A DNA stretch of 64,000 nt from an uncultured Clostridia bacterium (GTDB lineage: Bacteria > Bacillota > Clostridia > Christensenellales > Borkfalkiaceae). The stretch covers positions 1-64,000 of the forward strand of contig CAKQMB010000009.1 of NCBI GenBank assembly GCA_934254825.1, in the 5' to 3' direction. Positions 1 to 11,325 of the stretch are shown here, in pieces (within the stretch, counting starts at the first letter, position 1; each line of letters opens with the position of its first letter). The notes under the pieces are model-generated. The model made no database searches. It was not told where the DNA came from and saw only the letters and a list, made by a program, of their open reading frames with translations. Position numbers and translations under genes: made by a program.

Positions 1-77
1 GAGGCGGCGAACACGTTCGTCAATTTGCCGCAAGGCAAATTTTTGCCGTGGGTTCCCGCTTGCGGGATACGGCAATC
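1..77. repeat. structured 77-bp direct repeat, copy 1
   Basis: This 77-bp unit recurs without a mismatch at 132-208, a period of 131 bp, and the left copy touches the window edge, so more copies may lie outside. Each copy holds two hairpins: AATTTGCC-GCAA-GGCAAATT with a GNRA-type loop, and a nested stem TTGCCGT...ACGGCAA enclosing TCCCGC-TT-GCGGGA. The 54-bp spacer between copies differs. Short open frames across it show no coding character. Between 209 and 392 I see only the terminator of the next gene. The paired arms suggest a palindromic intergenic repeat family or a small structured RNA; which one cannot be told here. Confidence 0.8.
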
Positions 78-131
78 CCTGAAAGGCACCGACCGGCGGC
101 ACCTTGTTCTCTTTTTTTTGTGTCCGTTACG

Positions 132-208
132 GAGGCGGCGAACACGTTCGTCAATTTGCCGCAAGGCAAATTTTTGCCGTGGGTTCCCGCTTGCGGGATA
201 CGGCAATC
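132..208. repeat. structured 77-bp direct repeat, copy 2
   Basis: Exact second copy of the unit at 1-77, with the same two hairpins. It ends at GGCAATC, after which the sequence turns AT-rich and unrelated to what follows copy 1. Confidence 0.8.
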
Positions 209-267
209 TATGAAAACATCAACGGTATAGTTTTGACTTTCCCAAATTTTCCCAAACTATTTATTTG

Positions 268-311
268 TAAAAAAAAAGAATTCCCGCAAGTAACTATAAA
301 TCTTGCGGGAA
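268..311 (-). terminator. intrinsic terminator after the amidohydrolase gene
   Basis: On the minus strand a perfect 10-bp stem TTCCCGCAAG/CTTGCGGGAA with an 11-nt AT-rich loop is followed by TTC and a run of nine T. It lies about 80 nt past the stop of the amidohydrolase gene. Confidence 0.8.
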
Positions 312-392
312 AAAGAAATTATTTTCTTTCGTTAGTTTTATTATATCCGTTTGTAGACGACAAGTCAACCAAAACATCGCGGAAATCTCAAA

Positions 393-1679
393 TTATACAA
401 TATATTTATCGAGTTCGCTTTTGATTTTTTTGTTGATTTTATTTTTCGGATTATCGATAATTTTTCCTCTGACGATAACCTTTGTTATATGTTCGAGAGC
501 TTGAAGATTTTCCAAAGGATTTTCAGCCGTAAATATCATATCGGCAGACTTACCCTCTTCTATCGTTCCCGTTATATCGCCTATACCCGCCATTTCCGCG
601 CTCAAAGCCGTTGCCGAATACAATGCGAATTTGTTCGAAACACCGACGTATTTATGGAAATAACATAATTCGCGCCAAAAATCGTACTGCGTAACCCACG
701 GACAACCGACGTCGTTTCCGAGAACTACTGGAATATCGTTTTCTATTGCCGCTTTCGCGCAATCGACTATTCCCTCGAACACGACATTACCGTTATATTG
801 TTCGATTTCGGAAGCATTGGAAAGCGACCTGTCGAACAATGCGTAAGGAATTGCGGGTGAAATTGTCGTACAAAGAAAAGCCCCTTTTTCCTTGAACAAA
901 TCGATTATCTCTTCCGACGGTTTCGCTCCGTGTTCGATGGAGTCCACGCCGTTTTCGAGCGCAAGTTTTACGCCCGCGGGCGATTCGACATGCGCGGCAA
1001 CCTTATATCCGAGCTTATGCGCCTTATCGCAAACTTCTTTTACCATTTCGGCGGACATTTTCACTTCGCCCGGAACGCCTTTTTCTTTCGCGTCCAGAAC
1101 TCCGCCCGTTATCATAAGCTTAATCAGATCGACGTTTTGCTTTTTGCATTCGTCGACGTGTTTTAAAGCCTCTTCCGTGCTTTTCGCCGCCACGGCAACC
1201 GATCCCGCCATGTGTCCGCCGGGAACGGATAAACCTTGGTTCGAAGCGAGAATTCTCGGACCGACTTTGCGACCCGACGCGATATCGTCTCTTAAACGAC
1301 CGTCGAAATCGGCAAGCCCGCCGACGGTACGGATCGTAGTTACGCCGCTTAAAAGTTCTTTTTTCGCAAAACCGCAGACAAGCTTATAAGCAATCGCGCG
1401 AGTCAATCCGTTACTCATTATTTTTTTAACAAGCTTCTCGTTATCTCTTTGTTTTTTCTGCGGTTTTCCGTTTCCCGCAAGATGAACGTGCATATTTATA
1501 AGCCCCGGCATAACGTATTTCCCGCCCGCATCTATGATTTTGTATTCTTTCGGAACGGCTTCGTCTTGTTTTGCCAAAGCCGTGATTTTTCCGTTATCTA
1601 CAAGGATATGATACCCTTCGATAACTTCCATATCTTTTTTCCCGCTTAAAATTTTACAGTTTGTAACGGCGTATTTCAT
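393..1679 (-). CDS. amidohydrolase-family metallo-hydrolase (imidazolonepropionase/Xaa-Pro dipeptidase-like)
   Basis: A 428-residue cytosolic hydrolase of the amidohydrolase superfamily. The metal ligands of the TIM barrel are all visible: HxH at H64/H66 in NMHVHL, the bridging lysine K187 in LIKLMITGG, H230, H250 in SIEHG, and D323 in GNDVG. A small beta domain made of the N- and C-terminal ends (about 1-55 and 375-420) is typical of the family. The lysine and spacing point to the binuclear imidazolonepropionase-like branch, which includes Xaa-Pro dipeptidases and organophosphate hydrolases; the substrate cannot be read from sequence. No hut genes are nearby, so histidine breakdown is not supported. 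Start: ATG after GGAGGAG. It is a single-gene unit with its own terminator. Confidence 0.85.
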   Translation of the reverse strand: MKYAVTNCKILSGKKDMEVIEGYHILVDNGKITALAKQDEAVPKEYKIIDAGGKYVMPGLINMHVHLAGNGKPQKKQRDNEKLVKKIMSNGLTRAIAYKLVCGFAKKELLSGVTTIRTVGGLADFDGRLRDDIASGRKVGPRILASNQGLSVPGGHMAGSVAVAAKSTEEALKHVDECKKQNVDLIKLMITGGVLDAKEKGVPGEVKMSAEMVKEVCDKAHKLGYKVAAHVESPAGVKLALENGVDSIEHGAKPSEEIIDLFKEKGAFLCTTISPAIPYALFDRSLSNASEIEQYNGNVVFEGIVDCAKAAIENDIPVVLGNDVGCPWVTQYDFWRELCYFHKYVGVSNKFALYSATALSAEMAGIGDITGTIEEGKSADMIFTAENPLENLQALEHITKVIVRGKIIDNPKNKINKKIKSELDKYIV

Positions 1680-1712
1680 AATCTCCTCCGAAACGTCGGT
1701 TTATTTTATTGC

Positions 1713-1749
1713 AAAAAACGGGTTCGAAAACAATAAATCGAACCCGTTT
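1713..1749 (-). terminator. intrinsic terminator after pckA
   Basis: Minus strand: a 12-bp perfect stem AAACGGGTTCGA/TCGAACCCGTTT, a 10-nt loop, then TTTTTTGC. It sits just past the pckA stop and upstream of the amidohydrolase ribosome-binding site. Confidence 0.8.
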
Positions 1750-1797
1750 CGTTTTAAAGTGTTACGGCTGAAATTCAAGCCGTGTTTTCAATCGGAA

Positions 1798-3402
1798 TTA
1801 AACCTTGGGACCTGCCGAAACAAGAGCTTTACCTGCCGCATTACCTTCGTATTTAGCAAAGTTCTTGATAAATCTACCCGCAAGGTCAACCGCCTTATCG
1901 TTCCAGATTTTAGCGTCCGCATAAGTATCTCTCGGATCCAAAATAGCGGGATCTACGCCGGGAAGCTCCGTGGGTACTTCGAAATCGAAATACGGGATCT
2001 TCTTTGTGGGAGCTTTATCGATTGCCCCGCTCAAAATAGCGTCGATAATTCCGCGGGTATCTTTAATGGAGATACGTTTACCCGTTCCGTTCCAACCGGT
2101 GTTTACAAGGTAAGCCTTAGCTCCGCTCTTCTTCATCTTCTTAACGAGTTCTTCCGCGTATTTGGTGGGATGAAGTTCGAGGAATGCCTGACCGAAGCAA
2201 GCCGAGAACGTGGGAGTGGGTTCGGTTATTCCGCGTTCCGTACCTGCAAGCTTAGCGGTAAATCCGGAAAGGAAATAATACTGAGTCTGCTCGGGCGTAA
2301 GAATGGAAACGGGAGGAAGAACGCCGAACGCGTCCGCCGAAAGGAAGATAACGCTCTTTGCGTCGGGAGCGGCGGAAACGGGACGAACGATGTTCTTGAT
2401 ATGGTCGATAGGATAAGAAACACGGGTGTTTTCGGTTACGCTCTTGTCGGCGAAATCGATTTTGCCGTCCTTATCGAGAGTAACGTTTTCCAAAAGCGCG
2501 TCTCTTCTGATTGCATTGTAAATATCGGGTTCGGAATCTTTATCGAGGTTAATAACCTTTGCGTAGCAACCGCCTTCGAAGTTAAATACGCCGTTATCGT
2601 CCCAACCGTGTTCGTCGTCGCCGATAAGAAGTCTCTTCGGGTCGGTCGAAAGGGTCGTTTTGCCCGTTCCGGAAAGTCCGAAGAAAATAGCGGTGTTCTT
2701 TCCGTCGAGATCGGTGTTGGCGGAGCAGTGCATCGAAGCGATGCCTTTCAAAGGAAGATAATAGTTCATCATCGAGAACATACCTTTCTTCATTTCGCCG
2801 CCGTACCAGGTGTTTACGATAATCTGTTCTCTGCTCGTTATGTTGAACATAACAGCCGTTTCGGAGTTAAGACCGAGTTCTTTATAGTTTTCAACCTTTG
2901 CTTTGGAAGCGTTGTATACTACAAAGTCGGGTTCGAAGTTTTCAAGTTCTTCCTTGGTGGGCTTAATGAACATATTCTCTACGAAATGAGCCTGCCAGGC
3001 AACTTCGACTATGAAACGGATTGCCATACGAGTATCTTTATTTGCGCCGCAGAAAGCGTCTACGACATAAAGTTTCTTATTGGAAAGTTCTTTAACTGCA
3101 ATTTCCTTAACTGCATTCCAGGCTTCGATCGTCGCGGGATGGTTATCGTTCTTGTATTCGTCCGAAGTCCACCAGACGGTGTCTTTGGAATTGTCGTCCA
3201 CAACGATAAACTTATCTTTGGGCGAACGTCCGGTGTAAATACCAGTCATAACGTTTACCGCGCCGAGTTCGCTTACCTGACCTTTTTCGTAACCGGTGAG
3301 CGAAGGATCGGTTTCGGCTTTGAAAAGATCTTCATAAGAAGGATTGTAAATTACTTCTTTAACGCCGGTGATGCCATACTTAGTTAAATCGATTTTTTTC
3401 AT
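1798..3402 (-). CDS. pckA: phosphoenolpyruvate carboxykinase (ATP)
   Basis: Cytosolic enzyme converting oxaloacetate and ATP to phosphoenolpyruvate, CO2 and ADP. In anaerobes it often runs in the carboxylating direction, making ATP. The 534-residue length matches the ATP-dependent family. Motifs: TGRSPKDK (about 57-64) for substrate binding, the P-loop GLSGTGKTT (242-250), the kinase-2-type metal site LIGDDEHGW (about 259-267), and the later adenine/ribose region NTGWNGTG. Nothing is missing. It is transcribed alone. The 200-nt upstream stretch has two TATAAT boxes on the minus strand (near 3445 and 3520) but no good -35, so the promoter is not settled. Start ATG follows GCGAGG. Confidence 0.97.
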   Translation of the reverse strand: MKKIDLTKYGITGVKEVIYNPSYEDLFKAETDPSLTGYEKGQVSELGAVNVMTGIYTGRSPKDKFIVVDDNSKDTVWWTSDEYKNDNHPATIEAWNAVKEIAVKELSNKKLYVVDAFCGANKDTRMAIRFIVEVAWQAHFVENMFIKPTKEELENFEPDFVVYNASKAKVENYKELGLNSETAVMFNITSREQIIVNTWYGGEMKKGMFSMMNYYLPLKGIASMHCSANTDLDGKNTAIFFGLSGTGKTTLSTDPKRLLIGDDEHGWDDNGVFNFEGGCYAKVINLDKDSEPDIYNAIRRDALLENVTLDKDGKIDFADKSVTENTRVSYPIDHIKNIVRPVSAAPDAKSVIFLSADAFGVLPPVSILTPEQTQYYFLSGFTAKLAGTERGITEPTPTFSACFGQAFLELHPTKYAEELVKKMKKSGAKAYLVNTGWNGTGKRISIKDTRGIIDAILSGAIDKAPTKKIPYFDFEVPTELPGVDPAILDPRDTYADAKIWNDKAVDLAGRFIKNFAKYEGNAAGKALVSAGPKV

Positions 3403-3637
3403 TTATTCAACCTCGCTTTTACTTTTTCTTTATTGTTAAATTATAGTGTGCGGAAGCCGAGAAAGAAAATTCTGCCGAATTTATTCCGAATTTCTTTCCA
3501 ACCTCCCCCATTATCTTTATTATACAACGAATTTTTGAAAAAGGAAACCGTTTTAAGCCCCTTTGCAACATATTACAAATATTTCATACGATTGACAAAT
3601 TTTTTTGCGCGTTCGGACACAATTTCAAATCGCCCGC

Positions 3638-3667
3638 AAAAAAAAGGCAAACCTTTCGGCTCGCCCT
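3638..3667 (-). terminator. intrinsic terminator after gyrA
   Basis: Minus strand: AGGGCGAGCC-GAAA-GGTTTGCCTT folds with three G-T pairs and a GAAA loop, followed by eight T. It closes the gyrB-gyrA unit. The rest of the 3403-3687 gap holds only the AT-rich pckA upstream region. Confidence 0.75.
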
Positions 3668-3687
3668 AAAATTTGTAATATGATAAA

Positions 3688-6405
3688 TTATTCTTCGCTG
3701 TCGCCCGAAGTTTCGGTTTCGGCGCCTTCTGCGGGAGCTTCGCCTTCCGCCGCTTCCTCGCCGTCCGCTATCTCTTCGCCCTCGGGAAGTTCTTCCTCTT
3801 CCTCGTGCGGAGTTATGGCTATCGTGGAAATCTGCGCCCCGTCGAGTCTCATAACCTTAACGCCCTGTGTATCTCTGCCGATAAGCGAAATTTCGTTTAC
3901 GCTCGTTCTGATAGCTATACCCGTGTCGGAAATCATCATTATGTCTTCGCCTTCGCGAACAGGTTTGATACCTACGAGATAACCCGTTTTTTCGTTGAAT
4001 TGTCCCGCTTTGATACCTTTACCCGCTCTGAATTGGAGCCTGAATTCGTCCACGCTGCAACGCTTGCCGTAACCGTTCGAAGAAACGGTGATAACCGTGT
4101 CGTCGGGTTTAACGACGGACATATCGATAACGTAATCGCCTTCGGAAAGAACGATGGATTTAACGCCCTGCGTTCCTCTGCCCATCTTTCTGACGTCTTT
4201 TTCGCTGAACCTTATGCACTTACCTTCGTGCGTGCCGATAAGGACCTCGTCCTCGCCCGTCGTGAGCTGAACGGAAATAAGCTCGTCTCCCTCGACAAGG
4301 CTTATCGCTATCTTACCGCTCTTTCTTATCGAGTTAAACTCGGACATCGCGGTCTTTTTGATAAGACCGAACTTGGTTGCCATCATAATGTAGCCGCCGT
4401 CGTCCGTAGCGTCTGCGATTTCTGCGTTATCCGCGGTATTTTCGACTTCGTTTTCGGTTATCGCCTGTTCGACGGCTTCGTTATCGGTAACGACTTCGTT
4501 GCCGTTCTCGTCGATTTCGGTTTCGAGTTCTTCGCCGACTATTTCCTTTCTCGGAATAACCGCCGTAATTCTCTCGCCGTTTCCGACCTGAATAAGGTTG
4601 ACGATAGCCCTGCCCCTCGTCGCACCCTTGGACGCTTCGGGAACTTCGTACGCTTTTATGCGATATACTTTACCGAGCGAACTGAAAAACAACAAATCGT
4701 CGTGCGTGGAACATACGAACATATTCTCGACGAAATCGTCGTCCTTTGTCTTGTGCGCGGTAACGCCTTTTCCGCCGCGGCGCTGAGCCTTGCACTCTTT
4801 CATCGCTATTCTCTTCACATAACCCGTGTGAGTCATGGAGATAACGACGTCCTCTCTTTCAATGAGATCTGCCTCGCCGATATCCGCATAATCGGTGGAA
4901 ATTTCGGTTTTTCTCGGAGTGGGATATCTGTTTTTGATATCTTCGAGATCGTTTCTGACTATCGCTCTCACTCTTTCGGGTTTTTGAAGAATATCTTCGA
5001 GATCGGCTATCGTGGCTTCGAGCTGACGAAGTTCTTCGTTAAGCTTGTCGACTTCCATGGAAGTAAGTCTTTGAAGTCTCATTTCAAGGATAGCCGTACA
5101 CTGCTTGTCGTCGAGAAGGAAAGCGTCTTTGAGTTGGTTGGTCGCTTCTTCCTTATCTTTACTTCTCTTGATTATCGCGATAACCTCGTCGATATTCGCA
5201 AGCGCGATAACGAGACCCTTTACGATATGTTCTCTTTCTCTCGTTCTCGCTAAATCGTATCTCGTACGTCTTTCTATAACGTCGATCTGATGATCTACGA
5301 AATAAGTAAGGATTTCCTTGATGTTAAGTATCTTCGGATCGGTTCCGACGAGCGCGAGTAAAATTATACCGTCCGAAACCTGCAAGTTTGTCTGCTTATA
5401 CAAAGAATTGAGAACGACCTGAGCGTTTGCGTCCTTCTTGATTTCGATAACGATTCGCATTCCGTGTCTGTCGGATTCGTCGTTGATATTCGAAATACCT
5501 TCGAGACGTTTATTCTTAACGTAGTCCGCAATGGTTTCGATAAGCTTCTGCTTATTGACCTGATAAGGAAGCTCGGTAACGATAATTCTCTGTCTCGTAC
5601 CGTTGTTGAAATCTTCGATTTCGCACTTCGCGCGGAGAATAATGCTTCCTCTGCCCGTTCTGTAAGCGTTTCTGATACCGCTTCTGCCCATAATGATTCC
5701 GCCTGTCGGGAAATCGGGCGCGGGAATATATTTCAAAAGATCGTCGACCGTGATTTCGGGGTTATCGATAACCGCGATCGCGCCGTCGATAGCTTCGCCG
5801 AGGTTGTGCGGAGGAATATTCGTCGCCATACCTACCGCGATACCGTCCGCGCCGTTTACGAGAAGGTTCGGGTATCTTGCGGGCAATACGACGGGCTGCA
5901 TTCTCGTATCGTCGAAGTTCGGATAGAAATCTACCGTTTCTTTATCGATCTCGCGAAGCATTTCGAGCGCCATTTTGCTCATTCTCGCTTCCGTGTACCT
6001 GTACGCCGCGGCGGGGTCGCCGTCGACCGAACCGAAGTTTCCGTGACCGTCTACAAGCGGAACGTTAATCGAAAAGTCCTGCGCGAGACGAACCAACGCG
6101 TCGTAAACCGAACTGTCGCCGTGAGGGTGATATTTACCGAGAACGTCACCGACGATGGTCGCGCACTTTTTGTAAGGCTTATCGGGCGTTAAACCGAGTT
6201 CGTTCATAGAATACAGAATTCTTCTGTGAACGGGCTTTAAACCGTCTCTTACGTCGGGAATAGCCCTCGAACGGTTTACGCACATCGCGTAGTCGATAAA
6301 GCTTTGTTTCAACTCTTTATCGACCTCGATATCGATAATTTTGGTCATATCAAGCGTACGTTTAAATTCATCCGTAAGCGCCTGGTCAAATTCTTTTTTA
6401 GCCAT
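3688..6405 (-). CDS. gyrA: DNA gyrase subunit A
   Basis: Breakage-reunion subunit of DNA gyrase, the A2B2 enzyme that introduces negative supercoils. 905 residues. The N-terminal winged-helix and tower domain carries the catalytic tyrosine Y137 in YRYTEA. The quinolone-binding residues are the sensitive type, S98 and D102 in [10 protein letters not shown]. The GyrA box QRRGGKG in the C-terminal beta-pinwheel separates it from ParC. Two oddities: an acidic, low-complexity insert of about 50 residues inside the pinwheel (around 635-690, rich in E, D, N) and an acidic C-terminal tail (about the last 35 residues, E/A/G-rich). Lies 18 nt after gyrB in one transcript and ends at a good terminator. 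Confidence 0.97.
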   Translation of the reverse strand: MAKKEFDQALTDEFKRTLDMTKIIDIEVDKELKQSFIDYAMCVNRSRAIPDVRDGLKPVHRRILYSMNELGLTPDKPYKKCATIVGDVLGKYHPHGDSSVYDALVRLAQDFSINVPLVDGHGNFGSVDGDPAAAYRYTEARMSKMALEMLREIDKETVDFYPNFDDTRMQPVVLPARYPNLLVNGADGIAVGMATNIPPHNLGEAIDGAIAVIDNPEITVDDLLKYIPAPDFPTGGIIMGRSGIRNAYRTGRGSIILRAKCEIEDFNNGTRQRIIVTELPYQVNKQKLIETIADYVKNKRLEGISNINDESDRHGMRIVIEIKKDANAQVVLNSLYKQTNLQVSDGIILLALVGTDPKILNIKEILTYFVDHQIDVIERRTRYDLARTREREHIVKGLVIALANIDEVIAIIKRSKDKEEATNQLKDAFLLDDKQCTAILEMRLQRLTSMEVDKLNEELRQLEATIADLEDILQKPERVRAIVRNDLEDIKNRYPTPRKTEISTDYADIGEADLIEREDVVISMTHTGYVKRIAMKECKAQRRGGKGVTAHKTKDDDFVENMFVCSTHDDLLFFSSLGKVYRIKAYEVPEASKGATRGRAIVNLIQVGNGERITAVIPRKEIVGEELETEIDENGNEVVTDNEAVEQAITENEVENTADNAEIADATDDGGYIMMATKFGLIKKTAMSEFNSIRKSGKIAISLVEGDELISVQLTTGEDEVLIGTHEGKCIRFSEKDVRKMGRGTQGVKSIVLSEGDYVIDMSVVKPDDTVITVSSNGYGKRCSVDEFRLQFRAGKGIKAGQFNEKTGYLVGIKPVREGEDIMMISDTGIAIRTSVNEISLIGRDTQGVKVMRLDGAQISTIAITPHEEEEELPEGEEIADGEEAAEGEAPAEGAETETSGDSEE

Positions 6406-6423
6406 TTTTTCTTGCCCTCCTCA

Positions 6424-8349
<1,926 letters not shown>

Positions 8350-8380
8350 TTATCTCGACGACAAAATCGCCTGTATACTT

Positions 8381-8409
8381 ATTATAATATATAATTATAA
8401 ATAAGTAAA
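8381..8409 (-). promoter_or_regulatory. sigma-A promoter of gyrB-gyrA
   Basis: Minus strand: -35 TTTACT at 8404-8409, 17-nt spacer, -10 TATAAT at 8381-8386. The predicted start leaves a leader of about 40 nt. Surroundings are very AT-rich, and a second TATAAT-like hexamer lies within the spacer. Confidence 0.7.
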
Positions 8410-8451
8410 GCGATTTTCGCAAATTGTTCGGAATTTTGCCGTTTTTCGGCG

Positions 8452-8482
8452 TAAAAATAAAAAAAACGGAGCACAAGCTCCG
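8452..8482 (-). terminator. intrinsic terminator after the M50 peptidase gene
   Basis: Minus strand: CGGAGC-TTGT-GCTCCG followed by TTTTTTTTATTTTT. It lies about 20 nt past the stop. Confidence 0.85.
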
Positions 8483-8503
8483 CTTTGCGAAAGATTTATC
8501 GGA

Positions 8504-9556
8504 TTATAGTCTGGAAAGCATCTCGGCATTGAATTTTCCGTCGCCTTTAAGGTACGCTTTGGCGCATATTTTTTTCGCCGATTTAAGCGTTGCTCTGACA
8601 TATTTTTCGTCGCCTTTATAATTGGCGTAATAAACGAGCGTACGCATCCCCGAAGCGCCGGGCAACGTGTCGCATTTATCGAGAAGATACTCATATTCTG
8701 CGATTTTGCTTTCGTCGCCGATAAGAATATATGCAAAAAGAATTTCTATCGCCGCTTCGTCGTCGAGACAGTTTTCTTCCGCCTGCAATTCTTCGAGACT
8801 TTCCACTATTTTTTTAGGCTCGAAAATCTCCTCCGCCCTTCTGAGTCTCAGAAGCGCGAAACGCGATTTCGTTGCGGAAGAAACTTTGAGATCGCCGCCG
8901 AACAACGTCTCGTCGATTTCGGCATACGATTTGCCTTCGTAAAGCTCTTCGGTTATCGTCAAAAGTCTTATCGTGGCGGTTTTTTCGTCGCCGTCCGTCA
9001 TCATTTTTTCGAATTCCGAACCGTCGTTTCCGTCGACAAACCCCGGCACGGCGTTAATGACGAGAATTACGAGCGACAGCGGCATTCCGCAGAAAAACAT
9101 TGCGGCAAGCGGCGCGGCAAAAACTATCGAAAGCATAAATCCAGCCGTAAGTAAAGCGGACGCGACGACGCTCCCGATTATGCCCCCCGCAACCGTTTTT
9201 ACATAATGTTTCCCGATATTTTCCTTTGAAACCGGAACGATATCCGTCGCCCCGAGAAAATCGTTTTTAAAAGATACGGAAAACTTTTTTATAGCCTGCT
9301 TGTCGTATCTGAAAATCAAAAAAGAAAACGCCGCGACTTCGAAACCGTTGTGTTTTGCGGCTATCGCGTGACCGAGTTCGTGAGAAAACGCCGAAACCGA
9401 CCAACCGATCAAAAGTCCGCAAACGACGAGAAGAAGTCTTACCCACACGCTTGCGGTAAAAGCGAAAGAAATAAAAATCGCAATCAAAAAAGCGCATATG
9501 TATAAAACGCCGATCAAAATATTTTTCGCTATTCTGTTCTTGTTGTTCTGTTCCAT
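8504..9556 (-). CDS. M50-type (site-2-protease-like) membrane metalloprotease
   Basis: A 350-residue integral membrane protein with the zinc motif HELGH at 59-63 inside a hydrophobic segment, preceded by two membrane helices (about 12-33 and 38-55). Further helices lie at about 125-180, and NAVPGFVDGND (about 168-178) probably supplies the distal aspartate seen as NxxPxxxxDG in M50 proteases. The last 150 residues are soluble and helical, without PDZ or CBS domains. By family it should cut a membrane-bound substrate; in sporulating Firmicutes one relative (SpoIVFB) activates pro-SigK, but this protein is not obviously that one. Last gene of the yabP-yabQ-divIC-ppx run; ATG after AAGGAG; followed by a terminator. 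Confidence 0.8.
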   Translation of the reverse strand: MEQNNKNRIAKNILIGVLYICAFLIAIFISFAFTASVWVRLLLVVCGLLIGWSVSAFSHELGHAIAAKHNGFEVAAFSFLIFRYDKQAIKKFSVSFKNDFLGATDIVPVSKENIGKHYVKTVAGGIIGSVVASALLTAGFMLSIVFAAPLAAMFFCGMPLSLVILVINAVPGFVDGNDGSEFEKMMTDGDEKTATIRLLTITEELYEGKSYAEIDETLFGGDLKVSSATKSRFALLRLRRAEEIFEPKKIVESLEELQAEENCLDDEAAIEILFAYILIGDESKIAEYEYLLDKCDTLPGASGMRTLVYYANYKGDEKYVRATLKSAKKICAKAYLKGDGKFNAEMLSRL

Positions 9557-9590
9557 AACGCTCCTTTATTTCCGCCGTCGGCAAACAAAA

Positions 9591-10472
9591 TTATTCGGCA
9601 AGTCCTTTCGTTCTCAGATACCCGAGCATATTGTCGTTTTCGCTCGCCGTAACTTTTTCTATACCGAACTCCGTCATTATCCTTTTAAGCAAATAAACTC
9701 CGCCGACGATGATTTCGGCTCTTTTTTCGTTTATTTTAAGCTCGCTTATCCGCTTTGCAACCGTACGGCTTTTTATTTCGCGATACGCTTTTTCCACATC
9801 GCCGACAGTCATGACCGTTCCGTTTACCCTTTCGGGATCGTACGTTTCGAGCCTTAAAAAGCAGGCGCAAAGCGAAGTTGCCGTTCCGCCGACCGCATAA
9901 TAGTCGGCGGCGGGAACGTTTCCGTATTCGCCTATTCTGCCGTTTATAAACCTTTCGAGTTTATCCTCGTCCTCTCCGCAAAGATCTCTGAGCCGAACCG
10001 CCCCGAGCGGAAGAGAATGACTATAAACTCTTTTCCCGTCTTTTTTTACGGCGATTTCCGCGCTCGCGCCGCCTATATCGATAATTCCGCCGTCTCCGTT
10101 TCCGACCGCGCCCGAAAGACCTGTTTCACCCTCGGTTTCGCCGTCCATAACGTCGACCGTAATTCCCGTTTCCGCCTTGACTTTTTCTACGAATTCGCTT
10201 CCGTTTTTCGCGCTTCTCACGGCTTCCGTGGCAAAAGCGAAAATCTCGTCGGGCGAACAGGCGACAACGCTTATCAGAAGTTTTTTTATTCCGTTTATCG
10301 TTCTTTCGGACGCTTCGGGAGTTATTTCTCCTTTGACGTTCTCCCCCTCTCCGAGACGGGTCGTAACAAGCCCTCTGAAAAGAGTTTTGCCGCCCGAATA
10401 AACGAGCGCGCGGACGGAGTTCGATCCTATATCGAAAACGCCGTAAGTCCCGAGTTTTTCGTTAGTCGTCAT
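9591..10472 (-). CDS. Ppx/GppA family phosphatase
   Basis: Cytosolic phosphatase of the exopolyphosphatase/pppGpp phosphohydrolase family (sugar kinase/HSP70/actin fold). It would remove terminal phosphate from polyphosphate or pppGpp; the sequence does not decide which. 293 residues, i.e. the two actin-like domains only, without the HD domain of longer relatives. Motifs: FDIGSNSVRALV (phosphate 1, near residue 15), the catalytic Glu region FATEAVRSAKNG, IDIGGASAEI (phosphate 2) and YAVGGTATSL (adenosine region). The ATG overlaps the end of divIC by 11 nt, so translation is probably coupled. The same neighbour pair occurs in many Clostridia. Confidence 0.9.
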   Translation of the reverse strand: MTTNEKLGTYGVFDIGSNSVRALVYSGGKTLFRGLVTTRLGEGENVKGEITPEASERTINGIKKLLISVVACSPDEIFAFATEAVRSAKNGSEFVEKVKAETGITVDVMDGETEGETGLSGAVGNGDGGIIDIGGASAEIAVKKDGKRVYSHSLPLGAVRLRDLCGEDEDKLERFINGRIGEYGNVPAADYYAVGGTATSLCACFLRLETYDPERVNGTVMTVGDVEKAYREIKSRTVAKRISELKINEKRAEIIVGGVYLLKRIMTEFGIEKVTASENDNMLGYLRTKGLAE

Positions 10473-10725
10473 TTTTGTAAATATAACCTATCTGCCTTGC
10501 TCTTTCTTCGATTTTCCACTTGGTGAGCCATTTGTCTTTTTCGTTTTCGCCGTTCTCTATTTCTTTCTGCAACTCCGCGATTTCCGCTTGGAGCCGCTCC
10601 GCTTCTCTTTTTTTGTTTCCCATGGCGACTATCTGATACGCCATCACGATTATCAGTATAAATAACATAATTATACCCGTTGCCGTTCCCGCGGCGACGA
10701 GCCTTTTTAACTTGCTTTCGGACAC
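10462..10725 (-). CDS. divIC: septum formation initiator DivIC/FtsB
   Basis: Small bitopic division protein, 87 residues: short cytosolic start, one membrane helix (about 14-35), then a leucine-heptad coiled coil (about 38-68). By family it joins FtsL and FtsQ/DivIB in the divisome. The start is GTG, chosen because GGAGG lies 7 nt upstream and because the family begins just before the helix. It stands directly after yabQ, as in Bacillus subtilis (yabP-yabQ-divIC). Odd: the yabQ frame is open through the whole of this gene, and the divIC ribosome-binding site lies inside yabQ. Confidence 0.9.
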   Translation of the reverse strand: MSESKLKRLVAAGTATGIIMLFILIIVMAYQIVAMGNKKREAERLQAEIAELQKEIENGENEKDKWLTKWKIEERARQIGYIYKNDD

Positions 10726-11068
10726 CGTGCTTCCTCCGTAGTTTCAAAACAAACTTTTCCCCGAATTTATTATACCATTTCAAGGCAAAAAACGCAAGCG
10801 TTTTATTAAAACTCTCGTTTTCGAGCAAAAAACCGCATATAACGCCCGCAATCATATAAAATCTGAAATCGGGAAAAGAAAATTTCAGCGAAAAACACGC
10901 GTAAACAAAACAACACGGCACAGCGAAAACAACGTCGGCGAAAATTCCGACGAATTTGTTTCTCGCAAGCTTTTTTATCGCGTAAAACGGGATATAAACC
11001 GCGCCGCAAACAATCCCCGCCAAAACGCATTCGAAAAAGTAATAAATCTGCCCGTCACTGACGAACAT
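10469..11068 (-). CDS. yabQ: spore cortex protein YabQ-like, with overlapping 3' extension
   Basis: Residues 1-95 hold three to four membrane helices and fit YabQ, a mother-cell protein needed for spore cortex formation in Bacillus. Start ATG shares one base with the yabP stop (TAATG). The assignment rests on topology and position between yabP and divIC. The frame does not stop before divIC: it runs on for about 86 codons inside divIC, ending in ATGA at the start of the Ppx/GppA gene. That extension is Arg/Lys-rich, like the non-coding frames opposite or beside other genes here, so the functional protein may effectively be the first 110 residues. A lost stop codon or a sequencing error would also explain it. 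Confidence 0.7.
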   Translation of the reverse strand: MFVSDGQIYYFFECVLAGIVCGAVYIPFYAIKKLARNKFVGIFADVVFAVPCCFVYACFSLKFSFPDFRFYMIAGVICGFLLENESFNKTLAFFALKWYNKFGEKFVLKLRRKHGVRKQVKKARRRGNGNGYNYVIYTDNRDGVSDSRHGKQKKRSGAAPSGNRGVAERNRERRKRKRQMAHQVENRRKSKADRLYLQK

Positions 11069-11325
11069 TACTTGAAAAACCTCTTTAAAAACGGCTGAGC
11101 GGCGGACGAAAATTTAACGCCCGAGACGATCCCGACAAGTCGGAATTCGCCCGTTCGCTTTTCGAAACAGACTATTTTCATCGCCTCGCCCGTTATTATC
11201 GCCTTTCCGCCCTCGTTTAAATTCAGCCTTATTTCTCTGTCGTTAAAAGACGTTACGTCCGCGATACCGCTTGCGGCAAGCGATTTTTTGTACTCTATCG
11301 TGAAATTCGGAATTGTTTTTTCCAT
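11068..11325 (-). CDS. yabP: sporulation protein YabP
   Basis: 85-residue protein of the YabP/YqfC family, small beta-rich proteins of the mother cell; in Bacillus YabP is made under SigE and is needed for cortex formation. The pattern ADVTSFNDREIRLNLNEG then a short glycine turn (ITGEAMKI) and a final LVGIVSGVKF strand is typical. The frame is open much further upstream, but the ATG at 11325 is chosen because GGGAGG lies 8 nt before it and the family starts here. That ribosome-binding site is part of a terminator-like hairpin (11324-11361), so translation may depend on where the transcript begins. Confidence 0.88.
   Translation of the reverse strand: MEKTIPNFTIEYKKSLAASGIADVTSFNDREIRLNLNEGGKAIITGEAMKIVCFEKRTGEFRLVGIVSGVKFSSAAQPFLKRFFK

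Noticed and set aside
1759..3387. Long open frame on the plus strand opposite pckA (542 codons)
   Set aside because: It mirrors the codon bias of pckA; no ribosome-binding site or protein family. Similar long frames lie opposite gyrA, xpp and rpoD.
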